Shown: piece by piece, positions 1 to 4,688 of the stretch
Position numbering within the stretch: position 1 is the stretch's first letter
How the letters are laid out: each line of letters begins with the position of its first letter
Virus record (IMG/VR): IMGVR_UViG_3300036770_005257
Coordinates: 1-40,086 of that record
Origin: a virus
Direction: 5' to 3' (one strand)
DNA length: 40,086 nt
Notes under the pieces: generated by a model
The model's input: only the letters and a program-made list of their open reading frames with translations
Database searches by the model: none
What the model was told of the DNA's origin: nothing
Program-made: the position numbers and the translations under genes

Positions 1-127
1 ACCGCGCAGAGGGTTGCGCGTATCCAAAAACCCTTTCAGCCAGCCAGGCCCGCGCTTGCCACGACTTCTCGCCCGCCTGGTGAATGGATTCGAGTAGGGA
101 AGTCTCAAGCGCCCGCCTTGCCTTTTT
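1..127. repeat. Left copy of 127-bp terminal direct repeat
   Basis: These bases are identical to 39960-40086. They lie inside the terminase small-subunit reading frame, which continues across the join without a frameshift. The simplest reading is a circular assembly whose ends overlap by one k-mer (127 is a common maximum k-mer length) rather than a physical phage end. The true circular length is then 39,959 bp. Confidence 0.95.
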
Positions 128-370
128 TAGGTCTTCACTGAACCAACCGTGCTTAGATTGCCAGTTAGCAATCGTACCCGGCGCGATGCCCACCGCTTCG
201 CCCGCTTTCTCATAGGTAAGGCCCTTGGCAACGTAGGAAATAATTTTCGCGGCCGTTTCCTTCGTAAGCAATGGCGGGCGGCCGCCTTTATTCTTCGCGG
301 GGACGGCCAGCGCTTGCCCATTAGTTTCCCTTATGTCACCGGCTGCCGGCATAAGCGCTACTTCTAACAT
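1..370 (-). CDS. terS: Terminase small subunit, N-terminal part (gene split by window ends)
   Basis: This is the first 123 codons of a 248-residue protein. The frame runs off base 1 and continues at 39959 down to the stop at 39583; 370 + 377 = 747 nt is exactly 249 codons. Residues about 28-72 hold a basic GGRPP stretch followed by a helix-turn-helix (GLTYEKAGEAVGIAPGTIAN). Helical residues 80-115 (LKKARRALETSLLES) follow, as is common in small terminases and phage HTH proteins. Such proteins bind the packaging site and deliver DNA to TerL, whose gene lies directly downstream. The start is ATG at 370; an in-frame ATG at 352 is possible. No clear Shine-Dalgarno sequence is visible. Confidence 0.8.
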   Translation of the reverse strand, partial: MLEVALMPAAGDIRETNGQALAVPAKNKGGRPPLLTKETAAKIISYVAKGLTYEKAGEAVGIAPGTIANWQSKHGWFSEDLKKARRALETSLLESIHQAGEKSWQARAWLAERVFGYAQPSAR

Positions 371-420
371 ACTTTGAGCGAAAACCTAGCACTTGACTAT
401 TCAAGCGGGTTGATTACCTT
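371..420. promoter_or_regulatory. Divergent control region between terS and the ArdC operon
   Basis: This 50-bp gap separates the late operon (terS, leftward) from the early plus-strand operon. It contains the inverted repeat CTTGACTATTCAAG at 392-405 (arms CTTGA/TCAAG), which overlaps a TTGACT hexamer and could be an operator. No convincing -10 box at proper spacing was found, so promoter positions are unresolved. Confidence 0.4.
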
Positions 421-1326
421 GTGAGTATGAAAACCAAAACCGAAACGGGCGCGGGGAACTTTCCCGCCGCGCATATCGTCGAAAAAATAGTGGCCGCGCT
501 TGAGCAAGGCGACATTCCCTGGAAAAAACCGTGGAGAAGTTGCCGCGCTCATAATGCGGTAACGCGCCATGAGTACACGGGAGTGAATTCTCTGCTGCTG
601 AACCTGGCCGCGCATTATCCTGACCCGCGCTTTCTGACATATAAGCAAGCGCAAGCGATGGGCGCGCAAGTCAGGAAAGGCGAGAAGGGTTGGCCGGTTG
701 TGTTCTATTCAACCATTGTGAAGAAAGGCGAGGAGCAGAAAGACAACGGGGAGAAAGAAGCAACCGCCCGCCGTTTTCGCTTTATGCGATACTATACAGT
801 CTTCAACGCGTGCCAGGTTGACGGTTTGCCCGCGTTGGATGAATCCGCGCCGGTGGCAACGTTGACCGCGCCCGCTGACATTGTGCAACGCATGCCGCGC
901 CGCCCGCAGATTGCTGACGGTTCGCGCGCTTGTTACAACGTCCTGGCGGACCGCGTGGAGATGCCGCCGCGCACTGCCCACTGGAACAGTGCTGAAGAAT
1001 ATCACTCAACACTGTTTCATGAACTAGTGCATGCAACCGGCCATGAATCGCGTTTGAATCGCGATCTTTCCGGCCAGTTCTACGGGAAAGATGGGAAGTA
1101 TGCGCGGGAAGAGTTGGTAGCAGAGATAGGCGCCCAATTCCTATGTCAGGCGGCCGGGATCAATGTCCCGCAAGTTGAAGAAAACGCGGTGGCATATTGT
1201 CAGGGATGGGCGCGGGCGCTCAAAAGCGATCCGCAATCCGTCTTCTATGCCGCCGCCAAGGGCCAGGCAGCGCATGACTATATCCTAGGAGTGGCGCGAA
1301 ACGCTACAAGCGAGGGTGAATCGTGA
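421..1326 (+). CDS. ardC: ArdC-like antirestriction protein (ssDNA-binding domain plus zincin-like peptidase)
   Basis: This 301-residue protein has the two-part layout of the ArdC family. Residues about 15-105 match the N-terminal ssDNA-binding domain (IVEKIVAALEQGDIPWKKPW, NAVTRHEYTGVN, FLTYKQAQAMGAQVRKGEKG). The C-terminal half is a zincin-like metallopeptidase domain with H200-E201-x-x-H204 and H208, and a likely third ligand at E235 (LVAEIGAQF). ArdC homologues travel on plasmids and phages and shield incoming DNA from restriction. Being first in the early operon fits expression on entry. The frame opens at GTG 421 with an ATG two codons later (427). No Shine-Dalgarno is seen, so the message may be leaderless or start at 427. 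The next gene overlaps the stop by GTGA. Confidence 0.9.
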   Translation: MSMKTKTETGAGNFPAAHIVEKIVAALEQGDIPWKKPWRSCRAHNAVTRHEYTGVNSLLLNLAAHYPDPRFLTYKQAQAMGAQVRKGEKGWPVVFYSTIVKKGEEQKDNGEKEATARRFRFMRYYTVFNACQVDGLPALDESAPVATLTAPADIVQRMPRRPQIADGSRACYNVLADRVEMPPRTAHWNSAEEYHSTLFHELVHATGHESRLNRDLSGQFYGKDGKYAREELVAEIGAQFLCQAAGINVPQVEENAVAYCQGWARALKSDPQSVFYAAAKGQAAHDYILGVARNATSEGES

Positions 1327-1487
1327 AAACCTACCGTTTCGAGGTCTTCGACAAGCGGGATCAATACGGCCAAGGCATGCCGGCGCTTACATTCACCGCA
1401 ACGTCATGGCGGGAAGCGTTTGAAACGGTGTTAGAGCAATTCGATGCGCGCTTGGAATGCGCGGGAAAGGAGGAAGACCATGAATGA
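1323..1487 (+). CDS. Small hypothetical protein, 54 aa
   Basis: This gene starts with GTG overlapping the ArdC stop (GTGA), which implies translational coupling. The protein begins VKTYRFEVFDKRDQYGQG, continues through FTATSWREAFETVLEQF and ends in an acidic KEEDHE. It looks like a compact beta-alpha fold of the kind found in small phage and plasmid accessory proteins. I recognise no family. The next ORF overlaps its end by 8 nt. Confidence 0.6.
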   Translation: MKTYRFEVFDKRDQYGQGMPALTFTATSWREAFETVLEQFDARLECAGKEEDHE

Positions 1488-1572
1488 AGCAATCATCTTC
1501 GCGCACGGGCTTGGGCTTGGCGCGTTTTTAGCTTCTTTCTTTTGGGTTGTCGGCCGTTGGTGCGCGAAGTAG
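1480..1572 (+). CDS. 30-aa single-span membrane peptide
   Basis: The frame runs MNEAIIFAHGLGLGAFLASF and then FWVVGRWCAK to TAG. Nearly the whole chain is one hydrophobic glycine-rich helix with a basic C-terminus, consistent with an inner-membrane micropeptide. It overlaps the preceding gene by 8 nt. An AAAGGAGG sequence at 1466-1473 gives an excellent ribosome-binding site, which is the main reason to believe it is translated. Its function is unknown. Confidence 0.6.
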   Translation: MNEAIIFAHGLGLGAFLASFFWVVGRWCAK

Positions 1573-1581
1573 GCGCGGCCG

Positions 1582-1627
1582 TTCCCGCAACTGTCCCGGT
1601 GTTCGATCCGCCGGGATAGGACGGGAA
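1582..1627 (+). promoter_or_regulatory. Interrupted hairpin upstream of the clamp-like gene
   Basis: Two stacked arms, TTCCCG/CGGGAA (1582-1587 with 1622-1627) and TCCCGG/CCGGGA (1594-1599 with 1611-1616), enclose an 11-nt loop. No T-run follows, so it is not a classical terminator. It may act in attenuation, RNA stability or protein binding. Similar GC-rich hairpins follow in the next two gaps of the same operon. Confidence 0.45.
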
Positions 1628-1646
1628 TGGCGTTAGCCAGGCCCAT

Positions 1647-1700
1647 ATGAAAACCAAAAAGAAAGGGAAAGAAAAACATGAAAATAGACAACATCTATAA
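1647..1700 (+). other. Possible 17-aa basic leader ORF / A-rich leader
   Basis: ATG at 1647 (in CATATG) opens MKTKKKGKEKHENRQHL and stops at 1698-1700, overlapping the clamp gene start at 1678. The A-rich DNA also supplies GGGAAAG as a ribosome-binding site for that gene. A very similar leader occurs at 2313. It could be a regulatory leader peptide or simply a purine-rich initiation region. Confidence 0.3.
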
Positions 1701-2235
1701 AATTGAAGAGGCAGCGTCGGATGATTCTCGCCGGTTGGCGATCAATTCAGTCCACGTTTCCAAAGTTGACGGGAGCGCCAAAGCAGTTGCAACCGACGGG
1801 AGGATCATGGCGCTGGTCCCGGTTGAATTAGAAGAGGGAGACAGTGAAAACGTAAGCGTACGGCCGGATGCGTTCACCGTTGCCAGGAAAGAAGCGAAGA
1901 GCAGGAAAAACCTGCTTTCCCTTATTAAGTTAAACGGTAGCGCGACGGTAAAGTTGGAGGACGGCGAGAGGTCTTTCGCCTACGTTGACGTGAATTATCC
2001 CAACTTCCACCAGGTATTACCCAAGCCAGCGGAAAAGACGGTGCAGGTCGCACTGGATATTAAGTTACTTACGCGCTTGTGGAAGGCACTTGGAGGAGAG
2101 GCAGGAAAGGAAGCGGGAGTTATCCTTACAATCGCGCTTGGCGCGGATGGTAAGGCAGACACGTTCCGCCCGGTTGAAGTTAAAACCCGATGCGGTGAAG
2201 GCTACGGGATCATTATGCAGTTGCGAACTGCCTAA
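1678..2235 (+). CDS. Two-domain sliding-clamp-like protein (DnaN-related)
   Basis: This 185-residue protein carries two signatures of the bacterial DNA polymerase III beta clamp in the right order. VATDGRIMALVPV (about residues 38-50) matches the VATDGHRLAV...P strand-turn of clamp domain 2. YPNFHQVLPKP (about 103-113) matches FPDYRRVLPK at the domain 2-3 border. The C-terminus GYGIIMQLRTA resembles the final strand AYVVMPMRL. The usual beta clamp has about 366 residues and three domains; here domain 1 is absent and the third domain is shortened. Beta clamps form rings that hold polymerase on DNA. This version might form a ring of different stoichiometry, bind the host clamp, or act as a decoy. 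The start is ATG 1678, preceded by GGGAAAGAAAAAC. The clamp relationship rests on motifs seen by eye. Confidence 0.7.
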   Translation: MKIDNIYKIEEAASDDSRRLAINSVHVSKVDGSAKAVATDGRIMALVPVELEEGDSENVSVRPDAFTVARKEAKSRKNLLSLIKLNGSATVKLEDGERSFAYVDVNYPNFHQVLPKPAEKTVQVALDIKLLTRLWKALGGEAGKEAGVILTIALGADGKADTFRPVEVKTRCGEGYGIIMQLRTA

Positions 2236-2243
2236 TTAGGCCC

Positions 2244-2293
2244 GTCCCGCCTTATGCCCTATCGCCTCAAAAACGGTAGGGCATACACGGGAC
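2244..2293 (+). promoter_or_regulatory. Strong hairpin downstream of the clamp-like gene
   Basis: The inner arms TATGCCCTA (2253-2261) and TAGGGCATA (2277-2285) pair perfectly over 9 bp. Outer arms GTCCCG (2244-2249) and CGGGAC (2288-2293) extend the stem after a small internal loop. The 15-nt loop contains part of an AACGGTAG motif. No U-tract follows. It may be a processing or stability element or a factor-dependent pause site. Confidence 0.5.
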
Positions 2294-2312
2294 CGGCGGA
2301 CGCCGGGACCAT

Positions 2313-2363
2313 ATGAAACAGAAAACAGAAAGGAAACAGAGATATGAAAGAAAAGAAACTTAG
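2313..2363 (+). other. Possible 16-aa basic leader ORF / A-rich leader
   Basis: ATG at 2313 (again within CATATG) opens MKQKTERKQRYERKET and stops at 2361-2363, overlapping the next gene start at 2344. It parallels the leader at 1647 in position, composition and the CATATGAAA opening. Both follow a GC-rich hairpin. Whether the peptide or only the RNA matters cannot be told. Confidence 0.3.
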
Positions 2364-2532
2364 CGAGATGCTGCAAGAAGTAATCGAAGAACATAACAAG
2401 CGAACCGAAAAGAACCGGATGCACATGGTCAAACTTTCAGAGTTGGCCAAGGCGAGAAAGCAAACCTATACGCACACGGGCGTTGATCCGGTTGTGACGT
2501 TGGTGACGCGGGCGGGAGGTCAAAATGATTAA
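2344..2532 (+). CDS. Small helical hypothetical protein, 62 aa
   Basis: This charged, mostly helical protein (MKEKKLSEMLQEVIEEHNKR) has a short C-terminal tail, TGVDPVVTLVTRAGGQND. It is preceded by AAAGGAAACAGAG, a plausible ribosome-binding site. It shares 8 nt with the following gene. No family is recognised. The long amphipathic N-terminal helix suggests protein-protein contact. Confidence 0.55.
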   Translation: MKEKKLSEMLQEVIEEHNKRTEKNRMHMVKLSELAKARKQTYTHTGVDPVVTLVTRAGGQND

Positions 2533-2716
2533 GACAAGAACGGGAGCGCAAAGATATAACCGAAGAATGGAAAAAATATGGGAAAACGCCAGAAGACTAC
2601 AAAAAATTTATGGCGCTGACGTTATTATTGAAGTTAGGGGAGGCGTTGCCGAAATAACTAGGCAACCCGAAAACATAACGGTCTCAATTATAGACCACGA
2701 CAACTCCGAACGTTAA
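2525..2716 (+). CDS. Small hypothetical protein, 63 aa
   Basis: ATG overlaps the end of the preceding gene, with GGGAGG just upstream acting as a ribosome-binding site. The protein has a basic N-terminal helix (RTGAQRYNRRMEKIWENARR) and then alternating beta strands (ADVIIEVRGGVAEITRQ, ITVSIIDHD). The helix-plus-hairpin outline is compatible with a small nucleic-acid-binding protein, but no family is recognised. A hairpin terminator follows. Confidence 0.55.
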   Translation: MIKTRTGAQRYNRRMEKIWENARRLQKIYGADVIIEVRGGVAEITRQPENITVSIIDHDNSER

Positions 2717-2723
2717 CAAGCTG

Positions 2724-2755
2724 CCCGCGCCAAGTTCCAACCCTGGCGCGGGTTT
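2724..2755 (+). terminator. Rho-independent-like terminator
   Basis: CCCGCGCCA (2724-2732) and TGGCGCGGG (2744-2752) form a perfect 9-bp GC-rich stem with an 11-nt loop. It is followed by TTTGCCTT. The short T-stretch makes it weaker than canonical. It lies directly after the 63-aa gene, so the next gene may have its own promoter. Confidence 0.55.
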
Positions 2756-2758
2756 GCC

Positions 2759-2793
2759 TTGCCTACATTCAAACCGCTTGCATAAACGGTAGC
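2759..2793 (+). promoter_or_regulatory. Weak promoter-like sequence before the 59-aa gene
   Basis: TTGCCT (2759-2764) and CATAAA (2781-2786) are separated by 16 bp, and an AACGGTAGC motif (2785-2793) abuts the -10-like box. It sits just after a terminator-like hairpin and before an AGCGGAGGCAC ribosome-binding region. The hexamers match consensus only partly. Confidence 0.3.
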
Positions 2794-2801
2794 GGAGGCA
2801 C

Positions 2802-2981
2802 ATGGACGAAAACATAAAAGAGTATCTGGCTTTTATCGGCAGCAAGGGCGGCCGGAAAACGGGAGCATCAAAGCGAAGGTCGCGGGAGCATTACGCCAAG
2901 ATTGCTGAGATTCAACGGGAGCGCTGGAAACGGTACCGCAAGGCCAAGGAAGCCTCTATAAGGAGCGGGAGCGTTAAGTAA
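2802..2981 (+). CDS. Small basic protein, 59 aa
   Basis: ATG at 2802 follows a GGAGG ribosome-binding site with good spacing. The protein starts MDENIKEYLAFIGSKGGRKT and continues as a highly basic helix (KIAEIQRERWKRYRKAKE). The SKGG...K...R...RW pattern resembles small basic proteins often found on phages and plasmids, likely nucleic-acid associated. The specific role is unknown. It is the last plus-strand gene before a convergent junction. Confidence 0.6.
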   Translation: MDENIKEYLAFIGSKGGRKTGASKRRSREHYAKIAEIQRERWKRYRKAKEASIRSGSVK

Positions 2982-3159
2982 CGGTAGCACAGCTACTTGC
3001 CGATACGGCAGCAGCAGGCTCGGTTTTCTAGGGGGCGTCTATAAGGAACGGTAGCCCCGCTGTCGCTTACCTGTGAGGCAGGGATACCCCCCTTAAAACC
3101 GATCCTGGAGCGATTGCGATGGGTTGTCGTAGCTTTTTTGGCGACAGGTGTGGGCTTTC
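2982..3159. other. Non-coding convergent junction
   Basis: Plus-strand genes end at 2981 and minus-strand genes end at 3160. No plausible gene is seen here. Two AACGGTAGC motifs (2980 and 3047) lie in this region. An inverted CTGTCGC (about 3060) / GCGACAG (about 3141) pair brackets its right half. It is a candidate for transcription termination or a replication origin. No DnaA-box cluster was seen. Confidence 0.4.
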
Positions 3160-3390
3160 TCACCACTTCCTACATGACCAGTACCTAGCCGTCAGCTTGC
3201 TAGGCGGTGCAGAGTCGCACCGATGCCTTGCCCGAAAGCTGCGCCTGCGCCCCGGCTCGCTCTTTCTGATGCGCATACTGCGGTCCCCGAAGCGGATGGT
3301 CTTGCTCCTGCCGTTGGCGCAAGCCCGCACCACGAACTTCTTGGGGCCGGTGCTGGCTCTGCGCGGGCTGTTGCACGGTAGCTTGTTCAT
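3160..3390 (-). CDS. Conserved small phage protein with RRSFRARH...RYWSCRxW tail
   Basis: This 76-residue protein has a middle segment KKFVVRACANGRSKTIRFGD and then RRRSFRARHRCD, ending TARYWSCRKW. The combination of SFRARHxCD and RYWSCxxW is one I recall from many small phage proteins of unknown function; this is from memory and unchecked. Conserved Cys and His residues could bind metal. Its ATG overlaps the stop of the upstream gene (ATGA). It is the last gene of the replication operon. Confidence 0.7.
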   Translation of the reverse strand: MNKLPCNSPRRASTGPKKFVVRACANGRSKTIRFGDRSMRIRKSEPGRRRSFRARHRCDSAPPSKLTARYWSCRKW

Positions 3391-3641
3391 GGTGTCCTGT
3401 CGGCCAGTGCCTTGATCTTGGGTGCGTGGGCTATCAGAAAGTCCCCCAGGTCGCCCAAGTCCTCGATGAGACGGTCAAGGTTGGTCTGGTAAACCTCATG
3501 GCTACAGTTAGCCAACACGTCCCCGAACAAACGGTCCACCAGCCCCAGCGTGGTGTGCAGCCGCCTGTTCTCTGTGATGAGGAGGGCAATCCACTCGTGG
3601 GCCAGCTCAAGGCGGGCATCCTTACTGAGCTGCGAATCCAC
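3387..3641 (-). CDS. Helical hypothetical protein, 84 aa
   Basis: The translation is almost entirely helical and acidic (LELAHEWIALLITENRRLHT, TNLDRLIEDLGDLGDFLIAH). The start is taken as GTG 3641, which overlaps the 44-residue gene upstream by 20 nt. AAGAAGG lies immediately before it, so initiation slightly downstream is possible. The stop overlaps the next ATG. No family is recognised. Confidence 0.6.
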   Translation of the reverse strand: MDSQLSKDARLELAHEWIALLITENRRLHTTLGLVDRLFGDVLANCSHEVYQTNLDRLIEDLGDLGDFLIAHAPKIKALADRTP

Positions 3642-3756
3642 CCTTCTTGGCTTTCATCATGCGCCAGACCCTCTTGCTGACGGTGCTTTTGCTTTTGGGC
3701 CGAGAGATGCCCAGCCGCTTGCGGCGGTTCATGTTGGCGTAGAGTCCTTGTTTCAC
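3622..3756 (-). CDS. Small basic phage protein, 44 aa (KQGLYANM... type)
   Basis: A GTG start at 3756 gives VKQGLYANMNRRKRLGISRP, ending in a basic KAKKGGFAAQ. The opening KQGLYAN followed by a run of basic residues is a pattern I recall from very small phage-encoded proteins (KGLYANIHAKRKR...). It is probably nucleic-acid or capsid associated, but its function is unknown. A longer alternative frame covers the same bases, but its composition looks like out-of-frame translation. Confidence 0.65.
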   Translation of the reverse strand: MKQGLYANMNRRKRLGISRPKSKSTVSKRVWRMMKAKKGGFAAQ

Positions 3757-3765
3757 CCGCGTAGT

Positions 3766-4080
3766 TTAACACCTACTTGGGAAGCGCAAAGAGCTACGCC
3801 GTTTAGCCAAAACTTCCTTTAGGGTTTCCCGCTTCCTGGCAAAGGGCTTCTCCTTGGGTGCCGCCCTGCGCTTCAGAATAAGGTCATGAATCTCGCCGTG
3901 CCCCATCTTCTCTGACTCCACAAGCGGTCCCTGCAACACCTCGATTGCGGTCTTTATCTTTTCGTCATCCCGGCCTTCGGCAATCATTCTGCACACCGCC
4001 CCAAAAATCATACCGCGTATGACCCTTGGCGCATTTTGCGCAAAGTCAGCCCACGGGTCGTAGTCCTGAACCATCTTCAC
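3766..4080 (-). CDS. Hypothetical protein, 104 aa
   Basis: The ATG overlaps the stop of the zinc-ribbon gene (ATGA). The protein is helical, with a PWADFAQNAPRVIRGMIFGA segment, a charged middle and a strongly basic tail (KRRAAPKEKPFARKRETLKE). The basic tail suggests nucleic-acid contact. It sits between replication genes and the small basic proteins. No family is recognised. Confidence 0.6.
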   Translation of the reverse strand: MKMVQDYDPWADFAQNAPRVIRGMIFGAVCRMIAEGRDDEKIKTAIEVLQGPLVESEKMGHGEIHDLILKRRAAPKEKPFARKRETLKEVLAKRRSSLRFPSRC

Positions 4081-4688
4081 TTGGCCTCACTCCAATCCCC
4101 AACCGTGACCTCCCCGTCGCTGGCCGCCACAATCCTGCCGTTGCAGGCTTTTTTGGCCATATCCAGTTGATGCACAAAGTCTTCATCCACACAAAGGGCG
4201 ACCTGCCTTGGTTGTCTCGGTCCTCGCCTTTTTACCCTTTTGTTGATTGATAGCGACTTGTGTTGTTTTGGGACAGATGGGACGGGTTTTTCCAAGTCCA
4301 TTGCACACACGGTGCGCTTATTAGCGGTGTCCTTATATGTATGTTTAGATTCTCTCGTGTGTGCGCGTAGGTTAGAAAAAGGTGTCCCATCTGTCCCAAA
4401 ATACCCTTTTGGGCTATGTTTTTGGGGTTTGAACGGCTTTATGACGATCCGAATGGGTTGTTTGCCACCCCTGCCAGCCCCCTTGCGGTCCCCGGCCAGC
4501 TTGGCGATGAGCGACCTGTGAGCCTTGTTCTTGGGGTACTTGGCGCAGCCGAACTTGCCGTCCGCCCGGATGTAGAGGTGTTGCCCCTGCCTGTCCTCGC
4601 CCTTGCTGGCGCAGGCCGGGCACCTTGCCCGCTGACCCCCGCCCGGCCCCTTCTTGACCTTCTCCAGTTTATTGAGGTCCAGAGCCAT
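4077..4688 (-). CDS. Zinc-ribbon protein, primase-associated
   Basis: This 203-residue protein has an N-terminal zinc-ribbon-like domain. RCPACASKGEDRQGQHLYI, then GKFGCAKYPKNKAHR (about residues 22-58), resembles the zinc-binding module of CHC2/DnaG-type primases. The middle (about 75-165) is basic and low in complexity, more AT-rich than its surroundings. The C-terminus (ALCVDEDFVHQL, GRIVAASDGEVTVGDW) is a short beta-rich unit. The gene overlaps the PrimPol-helicase gene by 20 nt. It may supply template recognition for primer synthesis in trans, because the PrimPol lacks a zinc ribbon. That role is inferred. Confidence 0.65.
   Translation of the reverse strand: MALDLNKLEKVKKGPGGGQRARCPACASKGEDRQGQHLYIRADGKFGCAKYPKNKAHRSLIAKLAGDRKGAGRGGKQPIRIVIKPFKPQKHSPKGYFGTDGTPFSNLRAHTRESKHTYKDTANKRTVCAMDLEKPVPSVPKQHKSLSINKRVKRRGPRQPRQVALCVDEDFVHQLDMAKKACNGRIVAASDGEVTVGDWSEAK

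Larger units (their letters stand above)
1330..3055. repeat. Dispersed AACGGTAG motif, six copies in the early region
   Basis: AACGGTAGC occurs at 1933-1941, 2785-2793, 2980-2988 and 3047-3055. AACGGTAGG occurs at 2272-2280, and an inverted AAACGGTAGG at 1330-1339. Copies lie in genes, in a hairpin loop and in both downstream gaps. An 8-mer should be very rare in a stretch this short. Candidate roles are regulator-binding sites or origin iterons. Confidence 0.5.

Noticed and set aside
2982-3159. Replication origin with DnaA boxes
   Set aside because: No TTATNCACA-like cluster was found. Only the AACGGTAGC motifs and inverted repeats are noted, so an origin is left as a possibility.
3434-3772. 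112-codon minus-strand frame over the small basic protein genes
   Set aside because: The overlapping 44- and 84-residue frames have family-like or ordered composition. This one looks like out-of-frame translation.
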